This document shows, one piece after another, positions 8,867 to 17,254 of a stretch of 45,646 nucleotides of DNA (position 1 is the first letter of the stretch; every line of letters starts with the position of its first letter). A program made the translations under genes and the position numbers. The notes below the pieces were generated by a model that worked only from the letters and a program-made list of their open reading frames with translations, was not told the DNA's origin and did not search any database. The stretch spans positions 53,368-99,013 of the forward strand of contig KB291735.1 of the NCBI GenBank assembly GCA_000318405.1. The letters are read 5' to 3'. This DNA is from Brevundimonas diminuta 470-4. Lineage in GTDB: Bacteria; Pseudomonadota; Alphaproteobacteria; Caulobacterales; Caulobacteraceae.

Positions 8867-8984
8867 AATAAATGGGCCCGCCTATCTTGATGGGCGGTCT
8901 CCGAACCGACATCCAGCCGGCACCGTTGCCCGGTCGGACCATGCCGCCGGTTCGGGGGCATCGATCAGCAACAGGAGGCCAGCA

Positions 8985-9410
8985 ATGCTCTATCCGACAT
9001 ATCTGTGCCGCAGCGATCCCTTCGCGCTGATGCCCTCCATGATGCGCGATCTCGACCGCGGCTTCTGGCCCCCGTCCCGCGCGGCGTTCCCGGCGGTGAA
9101 TGTGTGGCAAGGCTCCGAGGCCGTCGCCGTCACTGGTGAACTTCCCGGCATCGAACCGGGCGACATTGAAATTTCGGTCAAGGACAACGTCCTGACGCTG
9201 TCGGGCGAACGCAAGCTGCCCGAGGTTCCCGAAGGTGCGCGCTGGCACCGCAACGAACGCGGTTATGGCAAGTTTTCCCGCGCTATCCGCCTGTGATTCA
9301 CGGCTTCGGATGACAAGGTGGAGGCGAAGATGACGAAAGGCGTATTGCGGATCGCCATCTCCCGTCCCGAGGCAGAAAAGCCAAAGAAAATAGAGATCAA
9401 GGCAGCCTGA
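8985..9410 (+). pseudogene. Hsp20 small heat-shock protein 1, interrupted by in-frame stop
   Basis: The frame encodes an alpha-crystallin-domain chaperone of about 141 codons but contains TGA at 9294-9296, after FSRAIRL. Homologues read on as ...PF and the same frame continues FTASDDKVEAKMTKGVLRIA to a stop at 9408-9410. The truncated product (103 aa) would lose the last strands of the alpha-crystallin domain and the C-terminal segment needed for oligomers. AGGAGG 6 nt before the ATG at 8985 shows that translation initiation is intact. It is first in the plus-strand operon. Confidence 0.85.
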
Positions 9411-9424
9411 TAGGAGCTGGAACG

Positions 9425-9834
9425 ATGAGCACCGACATCACGCAAGCCACCGAAAAGACGCCGACCGACGCGCCCGAGACCGCCGGCGGCGGCGGCGGCG
9501 GCGGCGGCATCTACCGCCCGCTGACCGATATTGTCGAGACCGATCAGGGTGTCTCCATGATGCTCGAAATGCCTGGGGTCGCCGCCGATGCGGTCGAAAT
9601 CACACTCGAAAACCGCGTGCTGACGATTCGCGGCAAGGTTGAGCCGATGCGGCCAGAAAACCTGGAACTTGCCTATGCCGAATATGGCGAGGGTGATTTC
9701 GAGAGGGCTTCACGCTTTCCGAGGATTTCGACCCCGACAGGATCGAGGCCGAGATGCGCGGAGGCGTCCTCACTTTGACGCTCCCCCGAGCCCCTGAAGC
9801 GCAGCCAAAAAGGATCGCCGTCAAAGGCGCCTGA
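9425..9834 (+). pseudogene. Hsp20 small heat-shock protein 2, frameshifted
   Basis: The protein starts MSTDITQATEKTPT, has a run of eight glycines and then a normal alpha-crystallin start (TDIVETDQGVSMMLEMPGV). Near 9706 one base appears lost: the first frame ends at 9778 with unrelated residues, whereas the next frame gives FTLSEDFDPDRIEAEMRGG, the proper domain end, finishing at 9834. GGAGCTGGAACG precedes the ATG at 9425. It lies 14 nt after hsp20-1. The predicted protein would lack the last part of the domain. Confidence 0.85.
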
Positions 9835-9854
9835 AAATCGAAGGAGACACCATC

Positions 9855-10346
9855 ATGCAGATCAAGGACCTGATCCCCTGGGCGCGCAAGGACGGCGCGC
9901 CAGACGCCAAGAGCAGCGAAGACAACTCGATCGCGACGCTCCAGCGCGAAATGAACCATGTGTTCGAGAACTTCTGGAACCGGGTCGGTCAGTTCGAATG
10001 GCCCTGGGGCAGCGGCGAAGCCAAATCTGACATGGTTGAGACCGACAAGGCGATCGAAGTGTCGATCGAGCTGCCCGGCATGGAGATGAAGGACCTCGAG
10101 GTGACGGTCAACGATGACATGTTGACTGTGAAGGGGGAGAAGAAGATCGAGCGCCAAGAGGAGAAGAAGGGATACTATCTCTCCGAGCGCAGCTACGGCG
10201 CGATCTACCGGACAATTCCGCTCCCCCCCGGTGTGGATGGCGAAAAGGCGCAAGCATCGTTCAAGAACGGGGTTCTGACGATCAAGCTGCCCCAGACTCC
10301 CGAGGCGCAGGCCAAGGTCAAGCGCATCGAGGTCAAGAACGGCTGA
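9855..10346 (+). CDS. Hsp20 small heat-shock protein 3 (intact)
   Basis: A 163-aa ATP-independent holdase. The N-terminal arm is followed by the alpha-crystallin domain (about residues 55-150) containing VSIELPGMEMKDLEVTV and the closing signature ASFKNGVLTIKLP, then a short basic tail ending RIEVKNG. All strands are present in one frame. AAGGAGA lies upstream of the ATG at 9855. It is the only undamaged hsp20 of the three and probably supplies the small-Hsp activity that hands unfolded proteins to ClpK. It is preceded by hsp20-2 (20 nt) and followed by a 114-nt gap with a palindrome and hairpin before psiE. Confidence 0.93.
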   Translation: MQIKDLIPWARKDGAPDAKSSEDNSIATLQREMNHVFENFWNRVGQFEWPWGSGEAKSDMVETDKAIEVSIELPGMEMKDLEVTVNDDMLTVKGEKKIERQEEKKGYYLSERSYGAIYRTIPLPPGVDGEKAQASFKNGVLTIKLPQTPEAQAKVKRIEVKNG

Positions 10347-10390
10347 TTTGCCACATGGGGGTCGCCGGTTTGCGGCGTCCCCTCCGCTCC

Positions 10391-10404
10391 GTGCGATATC
10401 GCAC
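10391..10404. repeat. Perfect 14-bp palindrome upstream of psiE
   Basis: GTGCGATATCGCAC is a perfect palindrome in the hsp20-3/psiE gap, 57 nt before the psiE start. It could be a dimeric regulator site. It does not match the palindrome beside marR. Confidence 0.4.
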
Positions 10405-10415
10405 CGTCTGGCAAA

Positions 10416-10442
10416 GCCCCGGGGAGCCTGTCTCTCCGGGGC
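10416..10442 (+). terminator. Hairpin between hsp20-3 and psiE
   Basis: GCCCCGGGGAG, loop CCTGT, CTCTCCGGGGC forms an 11-bp stem with one G-T wobble, followed by GTCTTTC. The weak T-tract suggests partial termination or processing, so psiE may be expressed at a lower level than the hsp20 genes. Confidence 0.45.
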
Positions 10443-10460
10443 GTCTTTCGAGAGGCAATC

Positions 10461-10940
10461 ATGAAAGACTCGCAACGATCCGGGCTGACCCGTGAACAAT
10501 GGTCGGCGATGACGCTCTACGAGAAGTTCGAGCAAGTTGTCATCTTCGTCCTCAGCGTCATCATTGCGGCGATCATCGTGGCGTCGGTCTGGGCGCTGAT
10601 GCGCGAAGTCGTGAACCGCTTGCTTCTGGGGGCATTCGACACGCTCGACTACGCCACTTTCCAAGTGGTGTTCGGCATGATCTTCACCGTGGTGATCGCG
10701 CTCGAGTTCAAGCGCTCCCTTCTTGTTGCGACCGAGCGCAGCTTGGGGATCCTCCAAGTCCGCACGATCGTGCTGATCGCGCTCCTCGCCATCGCGCGCA
10801 AATTCATCATCCTGGACCTCAGCGAGACGGAATCATCCAAGATTGCAGCACTCGCGGGCGCGGCGCTTGCGCTCGGCGCTGTCCACTGGCTGGTGCGCGA
10901 TCAGGACCGACGCGAACTCGGAGGCCACGAGACGCGCTGA
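10461..10940 (+). CDS. psiE: PsiE family membrane protein
   Basis: A 159-aa inner-membrane protein with four hydrophobic segments (about residues 25-47, 62-82, 94-112 and 120-138), including FEQVVIFVLSVIIAAIIVAS and the family-type VRTIVLIALLAIARKFIILD. PsiE (phosphate-starvation-inducible E) is of unknown biochemical function but is a regular member of tLST/TLPQC stress loci. The ATG at 10461 has GAGAGGC upstream. It is the last gene of the plus-strand island operon, and the frame is intact. Confidence 0.9.
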   Translation: MKDSQRSGLTREQWSAMTLYEKFEQVVIFVLSVIIAAIIVASVWALMREVVNRLLLGAFDTLDYATFQVVFGMIFTVVIALEFKRSLLVATERSLGILQVRTIVLIALLAIARKFIILDLSETESSKIAALAGAALALGAVHWLVRDQDRRELGGHETR

Positions 10941-11416
10941 CCAATACCTCCGCCAGCCACCGCCTGCTCAATTTCGTGCAATCGGCGCTGCTGCTCGGGC
11001 TCATCAGGTCATTCACTACTGACCCGCCGATCCGAAGCGGCGCGAGGCGCTCGGATCGACAACTCGGCCGTCATCATGGCCCGACCCCGGCCATGATGAA
11101 GCGCGCTCTGGCAAATGGGCAACGCGTCGCGATGCGATAACAAGCGCCGAAGTGCGGTCGTTACATGCCGATAGCGGCACTGACCAGGTCCGCCTGGCCC
11201 AGGCGCTTACCAGCGGAGTGTGTGTGGTCTCGTCGCGCGACCCAACGGGAAAAATGGTTTTGTCGTAACCGTTGTCTGATGCTGGAAAAATATTTCAAAG
11301 GTGCCGAACATCGGGCCAGCCTGGCCGTTGGACGTATTGAGTCGGAAATGCATTCATCTGTCGCCCGACTGTGATGAACCACGGGGCGCACGGGCGTATA
11401 GGGCAGGAAGACTGAA
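10941..11416. other. Non-coding gap between psiE and uvrA2, with an 11-bp inverted repeat
   Basis: No convincing gene is seen. It contains a perfect inverted repeat, TCATCATGGCC at 11071-11081 and GGCCATGATGA at 11089-11099 with a 7-nt loop, but no T-run follows, so its role (weak terminator, operator or transposon end) is open. The last 150 bp are more AT-rich and probably hold the uvrA2 promoter. This is a likely right boundary of the stress island. Confidence 0.5.
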
Positions 11417-14077
11417 TTGAAGAGCAAGGATATTCACGCGAGGACGCCGGCCACCGATCATGGGCATACGGGGCCGCCCGCTTGCGTGCAGGTTCGCGGC
11501 GCGCGCCAGAATAACCTCAAAAATATTGACGTCGATGTACCGCGCGACGCCTTCGTGGTGTTCACCGGCATATCGGGCTCGGGCAAGTCATCGCTGGCTT
11601 TCGGCACGCTCTACGCCGAAGCGCAACGGCGTTATCTGGAATCGGTTGCGCCCTATGCCCGTCGCCTGATCGACCAGGCCGGCGTGCCGGAGGTCGACGC
11701 GATCGACGGTTTGCCGCCTGCGGTCGCGCTGCAGCAGCAGCGCGGCTCGGCCAACGCGCGATCCTCGGTCGGCAGCGTGACGACGCTCTCCAGCCTGGTG
11801 CGGATGCTCTATTCGCGCGTCGGCGAATATCCGCGCCATCAACCCATGCTCTATGCGGAGGATTTCTCCCCCAACACGGTCGCGGGGGCCTGCGCGACCT
11901 GCCACGGCATCGGCCGCGTATATGACGCGACCGAAGAGACAATGGTTCCTGACGACAGCCTCACCATTCGCGACCGGGCGATCGCCGCTTGGCCGACCGC
12001 CTGGCATGGGCAGAACCTGCGCGATATCCTCGTTTCGCTCGGCTATGACGTCGACACGCCCTGGCGCGACCTGCCCAAAAAGGATCGCGACTGGATCCTC
12101 TTCACTGAAGAGGCGCCGACGGTGCCGGTCTATGCGGGTCTGACGCCCGAACAGACCCGCGTGGCGCTGAAGCGCCGCATGGAACCGAGCTATCAGGGCA
12201 CCTTCACCGGCGCCCGCCGCTATGTGCTGGAGACCTTCGCCAACACGAAAAGCGCGCTGATGAAGAAGCGCGTCTCGCAATATATCATCGGCCGCGATTG
12301 CCCGACCTGCGACGGCAAGCGCCTGAAGCGCGAAGCCCTGTCGGTCAAATTCGCCGGCCTCGACATTGCCGAGTTCGGCGACCTGACGGTGCTCAAGCTG
12401 AAAGACTTGCTGATCCCCGTCGCGCATGGCGCGTATGGGGCGGTCTCCGCCCCCTCAAAGGGCCATGTTCTGGAAAAAGCGGCCCGCGATGCAGCGGTCG
12501 AACAACGGGTTGCGGCGGGCGGCTCGGCGCACAAGAGCGCGCCCGACGTACGCCGCACGCCCAATCTCTCCGACGAGAAGCGGATCGCCGCCCAACGCCT
12601 TGCCTGCGAATTGATCGAGCGGCTAGAGCCGCTCATCGATCTTGGCCTTGGCTACATTTCGCTCGACCGCAGCACGCCGACGCTCTCCTCCGGAGAGCTG
12701 CAGCGCTTGCGGCTTGCCACGCAATTGTCGTCACAGCTTTTCGGGGTGGTCTATGTGCTTGACGAGCCTTCGGCAGGGTTGCACCCGGCAGATGGCGAAG
12801 CCTTGCTCACCATCCTCGAGCGTCTCAAGGCGGCGGGCAACTCCCTGTTCGTCGTCGAACATGATCTCGACGTGATCCGCCGCGCGGAATGGCTCGTCGA
12901 TGTCGGGCCAGGAGCCGGGGAAAAGGGCGGTGAAGTCCTCTACAGCGGGCCGATAGAGGGGCTTGCCGACGTCGAGAGTTCGATCACCCGCCGCTACCTG
13001 TTCGCAGAGCCGGTCCGCAGTGAGCGCACACCGCGCGATCCCAAGGCATGGCTACGCCTGGAAGGGATCAGACGGAACAATCTCCATGGTCTCGACGTCG
13101 AGTTTCCCATCGGCTGCTTCACCGCTGTCACCGGCGTTTCGGGATCGGGTAAATCCAGTCTTGTCAGTCAGGCGCTGCCCGAGCTCGTCACGGAACACCT
13201 CGGCGGCTCCCCCGTGGCCGAGGAGGAGGATATCGATCCGCTGCTCGATGTTGCGCAGAACGACACTGAAGGACGCATTGTCGCAGGCATGGAGCATGTT
13301 CGCAGGCTGGTGCGGGTCGATCAGAAACCGATCGGCCGCACGCCGCGCTCGAACCTATCCACCTACAGCGGCATGTTCGACCATGTGCGACGGATCTTCG
13401 CAGATACGCCGCTCGCCCGCCGGCGGCACTACAGCCCGGGAAGGTTCTCGTTCAACGTCGCGCAAGGCCGCTGCCCTGTGTGCGAGGGCGAGGGATACGT
13501 CATGGTGGAGCTGCTGTTCCTGCCGAGCGTTTTTGCCCCGTGCTCGACCTGTCATGGCTCTCGCTACAACCCGCAAACGCTCGAAGTCGAATGGAACGGA
13601 CGCAATATCGCCCAGGTGCTCGAACTGACGGTCGACGATGCGTGCGATTTCTTCGCTAGCGAGGCATCTGTGATGCGCTCCCTCGACGTGTTGCGGGAGA
13701 TCGGTCTTGGCTATCTGAGGCTCGGTCAGCCGGCGACCGAGCTGTCTGGCGGGGAGGCGCAGCGCATCAAGCTGGCGACTGAACTGCAACGCGCTCAACG
13801 CGGCAACACGATCTACATCCTCGACGAGCCAACTTCGGGGCTTCACCCTTCCGATGGCGACCGGCTGATGCAACACCTGCAGGGCCTCGTAGATGCCGGC
13901 AATACCGTCGTAGTCGTCGAACATGACATGCGCGCCATCACACAGGCGGACTGGATCATCGACCTGGGACCGGGGGCCGGGGAAGATGGGGGCCGTATCG
14001 TTGCCAGCGGCGTCCCTGGCGTCGTTGCGGAAGCGGAAGGCAGTCTCACCGCCCGCTATCTCAAGGCGGCGCTGTAG
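11417..14077 (+). CDS. uvrA2: UvrA2 (class II UvrA-like ABC ATPase)
   Basis: An 886-aa UvrA paralogue of the short class that lacks the UvrB-binding domain. Two ABC modules are present: Walker A GISGSGKS (51-58) and GVSGSGKS in the second half, signature LSSGELQ in the first module (usually LSGGE) and LSGGEAQ in the second, and Walker B VYVLDEPS and IYILDEPT. Zinc-type pairs are CATCHG, CPTCDG and the C-terminal CPVCEG...CSTCHG. Class II UvrA proteins are linked to damage tolerance or drug resistance rather than to core excision repair. The start is TTG at 11417 with AGGAAG upstream, which is less certain than the rest. A strong terminator follows at 14234. Confidence 0.92.
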   Translation: MKSKDIHARTPATDHGHTGPPACVQVRGARQNNLKNIDVDVPRDAFVVFTGISGSGKSSLAFGTLYAEAQRRYLESVAPYARRLIDQAGVPEVDAIDGLPPAVALQQQRGSANARSSVGSVTTLSSLVRMLYSRVGEYPRHQPMLYAEDFSPNTVAGACATCHGIGRVYDATEETMVPDDSLTIRDRAIAAWPTAWHGQNLRDILVSLGYDVDTPWRDLPKKDRDWILFTEEAPTVPVYAGLTPEQTRVALKRRMEPSYQGTFTGARRYVLETFANTKSALMKKRVSQYIIGRDCPTCDGKRLKREALSVKFAGLDIAEFGDLTVLKLKDLLIPVAHGAYGAVSAPSKGHVLEKAARDAAVEQRVAAGGSAHKSAPDVRRTPNLSDEKRIAAQRLACELIERLEPLIDLGLGYISLDRSTPTLSSGELQRLRLATQLSSQLFGVVYVLDEPSAGLHPADGEALLTILERLKAAGNSLFVVEHDLDVIRRAEWLVDVGPGAGEKGGEVLYSGPIEGLADVESSITRRYLFAEPVRSERTPRDPKAWLRLEGIRRNNLHGLDVEFPIGCFTAVTGVSGSGKSSLVSQALPELVTEHLGGSPVAEEEDIDPLLDVAQNDTEGRIVAGMEHVRRLVRVDQKPIGRTPRSNLSTYSGMFDHVRRIFADTPLARRRHYSPGRFSFNVAQGRCPVCEGEGYVMVELLFLPSVFAPCSTCHGSRYNPQTLEVEWNGRNIAQVLELTVDDACDFFASEASVMRSLDVLREIGLGYLRLGQPATELSGGEAQRIKLATELQRAQRGNTIYILDEPTSGLHPSDGDRLMQHLQGLVDAGNTVVVVEHDMRAITQADWIIDLGPGAGEDGGRIVASGVPGVVAEAEGSLTARYLKAAL

Positions 14078-14233
14078 GTCGTAAATCTGGCCGAATGCAC
14101 GTTCGATCAGGTGCATCTCAACCACACGGCGGAATGGGTCGGATCTGGAAGCGGGAGCCGGCGATGTGTCACCGCGGTTGACGCGGCTTAGGGTTTGAAT
14201 GCCCGCCAGGTGCGCCGTGTCCGTGTGCTACGC

Positions 14234-14280
14234 AGCGTGGCGGACGGCCAATCGCTGGCCACCCGCCACGCTTGTTTTGT
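14234..14280 (+). terminator. Rho-independent terminator after uvrA2
   Basis: The left arm at 14234-14250 (AGCGTGGCGG, AC, GGCCA) pairs with the right arm at 14256-14272 (TGGCC, AC, CCGCCACGCT) around a 5-nt loop, leaving a small 2x2 internal loop. TTGTTTTGT follows. It lies 157 nt after the uvrA2 stop. The 256-nt gap holds nothing else that I can identify. Confidence 0.75.
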
Positions 14281-14333
14281 GCGGACCTTCTCCAGGGAGA
14301 GGGCCCTCACATGGTTCGTCGAAACGCCCCGTC

Positions 14334-14903
14334 CTAATTCCCTGCTGCGAGCGCTGCGCCCACACCTTCTGCGATTTCTTCAACGAGTTTGGTACAGAAG
14401 GCGGGCAGATCATCGGGATCGCGGCTGGTAACAAGGCCTTTGTCGACCACGACTTCCTCATTGGTCCATGCACCGCCAGCGTTCTCGATATCGACCTTCA
14501 GCGTCGGGTAGGACGTCAAGGTGCGACCCTTGAGTACGCCCGCCTCGATCAATGTCCAGGGTGCATGGCATATAGCCGCGACAGGTTTCTTCTGATCGAA
14601 GAAAGCCCGGATGAAACCAATCGCCTCGTCGCTGCCGCGCAGCTTGTCGGCACCGACAGTCCCTCCGGGCACAACAAGCCCGTCGAAATCGTCGGCTTTG
14701 ACCTCGGAAAACGTCTTGTCGATAGTATAGCTGCCGCCCTCGTCAAGATCGCCATTGACTGTGCGAGCCTTGCCCGATTCAAAACTGACCACGGTAACTT
14801 TGCCACCAGCGTCCTCGACAGCTTGCTTGGGCTTCGAGAATTCTGGTTCTTCCGTTCCACGAGGTGCGATCAGAATAGCAACTGATTTGCCTTCCAAAGT
14901 CAT
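14334..14903 (-). CDS. DJ-1/PfpI family protein (YhbO/GSP18-like)
   Basis: A 189-aa class I glutamine-amidotransferase-like protein of the PfpI subgroup. The N-terminal strand SVAILIAPRG is followed by EEPEF with the conserved acidic residue, VPGG near residue 79, and the nucleophile elbow AAICHAPW with Cys112-His113. Family members such as YhbO and general stress protein 18 protect against carbonyl, oxidative and heat stress; deglycase/glyoxalase activity is claimed for the family but debated. AGGAAA precedes the ATG at 14903. It is minus-strand and converges on uvrA2. An alcohol dehydrogenase stump lies just upstream, so the two were perhaps once one stress/aldehyde-detoxification operon. 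Confidence 0.92.
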   Translation of the reverse strand: MTLEGKSVAILIAPRGTEEPEFSKPKQAVEDAGGKVTVVSFESGKARTVNGDLDEGGSYTIDKTFSEVKADDFDGLVVPGGTVGADKLRGSDEAIGFIRAFFDQKKPVAAICHAPWTLIEAGVLKGRTLTSYPTLKVDIENAGGAWTNEEVVVDKGLVTSRDPDDLPAFCTKLVEEIAEGVGAALAAGN

Positions 14904-14934
14904 AATTTATTTCCTGTTCCGTCGAAAACTAAGG

Positions 14935-15008
14935 TCAGGCGCCCGGCTTGAGCACGACCTTCGTCCAACCAGCATCGCGCTCGTCGAAATGCTTGTAGGC
15001 GTCTGGCG
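14935..15008 (-). pseudogene. Zinc-dependent alcohol dehydrogenase, 3' stump
   Basis: The last 24 or so codons of a medium-chain zinc alcohol/formaldehyde dehydrogenase: PPDAYKHFDERDAGWTKVV followed by LKPGA and a stop at 14935-14937. All upstream sequence has been replaced by the IS256-family element beginning at about 15009, and no continuation is visible on the element's far side. The stump lies 31 nt before the DJ-1/PfpI start, so that gene has lost its native upstream context. Confidence 0.75.
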
Positions 15009-16380
15009 GATGCTGTCCCATGGAGTGGTGTAGCTGGCGCTGATCGTCACGGTGATGCTCGGCGCGGGCCTGCTTGATCAGGATGCCACGGCGGGCAGGC
15101 TGATGACGGGATCATCGCCTATCGCTGCGATGGTTTCCAGCGTCATGTATCGGGCGCGTTGGACCGCCCATTCGTCGTTCTGTTCCAGCAGCAAGGCCCC
15201 GACCAGGCGGATGATGGCCTCGTCGTTGGGGAAGATGCCCACGACATCCGTGCGGCGCTTGATCTCACCGTTCAGGCGCTCGATCGGGTTCGTCGAATGC
15301 AGCTTGGCCCGGTGCTCCTTTGGGAAGGACATGTAGGCGAGGACGTCGTGCTCGGCGTCATCCATCAGCGTGGCCAGCTTCGGCACTTTGGGCCTGATCT
15401 GGTCGGCCACGGCGCGCCACTGGGTGCTGGCGGCCTCGGCGGTGTCCTGGGCAAAGGCGGTGGCGATGAAGGCCGACACGACCCTGCGCCCGCTCTTTCC
15501 GGCATGGGCCAAGGCGTTGCGCTGGAAATGGACGCGGCAGCGCTGCCATGTTGCACTGAGAACCTTGGAGACAGCGGCCTTGATGCCTTCGTGGGCGTCC
15601 GAAATCACCAGCTTCACGCCCCGCAGGCCGCGCCGGGTCAGCTTGCGCAGGAACTCGGTCCAGATCGGTTCGGCCTCGGAGGTGCCGATTTCCAGTCCCA
15701 GAACCTCGCGCCTGCCGTCAGTGTTCACGCCGATGGCGATGATGACAGCCACCGACACGATCCGCCCGCGACGCCGGACCTTGAGGTAGGTGGCGTCGAT
15801 CCAGACATAGGGCCAATCGCCTTCGAGCGGGCGGTTGAGGAAGGCCTTCACCTTGCCGTCGATCTCTTCGCACAGGCGGCTGACCTGGCTCTTGCTGATC
15901 CCCGACATGCCCATGGCCTTGACCAGATCATCGACGGACCGCGTCGAGATGCCCTGGACATAGGCCTCCTGGATCACCGCCGTCAGGGCCTTCTCGGCCA
16001 TGCGCCGCGGCTCGAGGAAGCCTGGAAAGTAGCTGCCCTTCCGCAGCTTCGGAATGCGCAGCTCGACAGTCCCGGCACGGGTCTCCCAGTCCCTGTCGCG
16101 ATACCCGTTGCGCTGCGCCCGGCGTGCGGGGTCCTTCTCGCCGTAGGCCGCGCCCGTCACGGCGCCGACCTCCAGTGCCATCAGCCGTTCGGCGGCAAAC
16201 CCGATCATCTCGCGCAGAAGGTCCGCATCAGGGGGTCTTCTCGACAAGGTCGCGAAGGCTCACCATGTCAGTGGTCATCGGTGGAAACTCCGGTCAAGGT
16301 TGGTGTCAGCAACCAGACCCTACCGAACATCGCCGGTGACCACCTCAACCAGAACCTACACCACGCTCAGGGACAGCATC
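15009..16380 (-). mobile_element. IS256-family insertion sequence
   Basis: Imperfect terminal inverted repeats of about 25 bp bound the element. The left end begins GATGCTGTCCC at 15009, and the right end finishes GGGACAGCATC at 16380, preceded by CTACACCAC in the inward direction on both sides (21 of 25 matching). The total length of 1,372 bp fits the family. No matching 8-9 bp target duplication is visible at the flanks, which suggests that one flank was deleted or rearranged after insertion. Confidence 0.8.
15078..16278 (-). pseudogene. IS256-family transposase, probably frameshifted near the start
   Basis: A mutator-type DDE transposase. Its catalytic region is intact: [18 protein letters not shown] (first Asp), [14 protein letters not shown] (second Asp) and [17 protein letters not shown] (Glu). 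The natural start, [16 protein letters not shown] at 16278, is out of frame with the rest because one extra base lies in the CCCCCT run near 16230. Only a downstream TTG at 16247 would give a 389-aa version lacking the native N-terminus. It is therefore likely inactive or weakly active, unless slippage on the C-run restores the frame. Confidence 0.8.
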
Positions 16381-16479
16381 TCACGAAAAATCCACCGCCG
16401 ACCAATGCCTCTGCGGGTGACTCCCATCGGATGCTCATGCGACACTGTGCTTCCGTGCCCGTCATTGGAGGAAAGGAAT

Positions 16480-16695
16480 ATGGCGCGTTACATTCTTGAC
16501 TTGCAGAGCCCCGATCCCGGCATCACACCCTCGGAGACTCTCGCTGCAGAGTCGGACGATGAAGCGATAGCACTGGCTCGCCTTCGGCTATTGCTCACGA
16601 ACGACTTCGCCGTCGTGAAGGTTCGACGGAAGGACCGGGTAGTCGGCACGTTTCGGCGCGATAGCGCCGCTCTCGATTTCACACCAGGCCCCTAA
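16480..16695 (+). CDS. Small hypothetical protein (71 aa)
   Basis: A 71-aa soluble protein, MARYILDLQSPDPG..., with a helical middle (DDEAIALARLRLLL) and a beta-like end (AVVKVRRKDRVVGTF). A strong GGAGGAAAGG lies just before the ATG at 16480 and supports the start. The pattern resembles the many small alphaproteobacterial proteins of alternating strand-helix-strand fold, but I cannot assign a family. It follows the IS256 element and stands alone, convergent with the response regulator. Confidence 0.65.
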   Translation: MARYILDLQSPDPGITPSETLAAESDDEAIALARLRLLLTNDFAVVKVRRKDRVVGTFRRDSAALDFTPGP

Positions 16696-16715
16696 GCTGC
16701 GGGTGGTCGTGGCGA

Positions 16716-17105
16716 TCAGCCGACGGCCGTCCTTTTCGGGAAGGCGCGGACGAGATCCGCGACGGCTTCCATCGTGTAGGGTTTGGCGATGAAGTGACCC
16801 CGTTCCGGCAGATCCTCCGGAGCCGGACGTTCCCTGCCGGAGGTGACGATCAGCTGAACGTCGGGCCTTTGCCGATGAACCTGGGACGCCAACGCCATGC
16901 CGTCGCGCGGGCCCGGCATGTTGATGTCGGTAAACAGGACCGAGATTTCAGGATGACGCTCCAGTATGTCGAGCGCTTCTTCGGTCTCGGCCGCCTCGTA
17001 TGTTTGGCAGCCGATATGATGAAACGCCTCGGTCGCGTCCAGACGCAGCAAGGCTTCGTCATCGACGACCAGAATGACCTGCTGCGGGGTGATGAGGGCG
17101 ACCAT
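16716..17105 (-). CDS. Orphan response regulator (receiver domain only)
   Basis: A 129-aa single-domain CheY-like receiver: acidic pair Asp15-Asp16 (ILVVDDE), phospho-acceptor Asp60 (VLFTDINMPG), Thr88 and Lys108 (FIAKPY). No output domain follows. Receivers of this type in Caulobacterales and rhizobia work as phosphate shuttles or sinks for HWE/HisKA2 kinases, often in general stress signalling; no kinase gene is nearby. The start is uncertain: MVALITPQQ at 17105 fits the domain boundary, but GTGAGG directly before it could itself be the start or the ribosome site, and the frame stays open to 17216. Confidence 0.85.
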   Translation of the reverse strand: MVALITPQQVILVVDDEALLRLDATEAFHHIGCQTYEAAETEEALDILERHPEISVLFTDINMPGPRDGMALASQVHRQRPDVQLIVTSGRERPAPEDLPERGHFIAKPYTMEAVADLVRAFPKRTAVG

Positions 17106-17254
17106 CCTCACACAACCGGGTCTGACAGCCCTTGTTCCATATGGTTTTGTTCCGAGATTGCATGGCGCCCTTGAAAGCACATCCCTCCAAGCCAGAGACG
17201 CGTCAGGACGACGCATGGGAGGATGCGGCGCCCGGGGAATGCCACGTGTGGCCG

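Noticed and set aside
9294..9296. In-frame TGA in hsp20-1 considered as selenocysteine or programmed readthrough
   Set aside because: No selenocysteine use is known in Hsp20, no SECIS-like hairpin stands out right after the TGA, and the neighbouring hsp20-2 and ftsH are also broken, so decay is simpler.
9483..9510. GGC triplet run in hsp20-2 considered as a phase-variable repeat
   Set aside because: It is a triplet repeat, so length changes would keep the frame. The inactivating shift is about 200 nt downstream at 9706.
11071..11099. Inverted repeat after psiE as an intrinsic terminator
   Set aside because: The 11-bp stem is perfect, but no T-run follows on either strand, so it was listed only as a repeat within the gap.
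15159..16499. A 446-codon plus-strand frame opposite the IS256 transposase
   Set aside because: It shadows the transposase, whose catalytic motifs are all on the minus strand; the product has no domain features.
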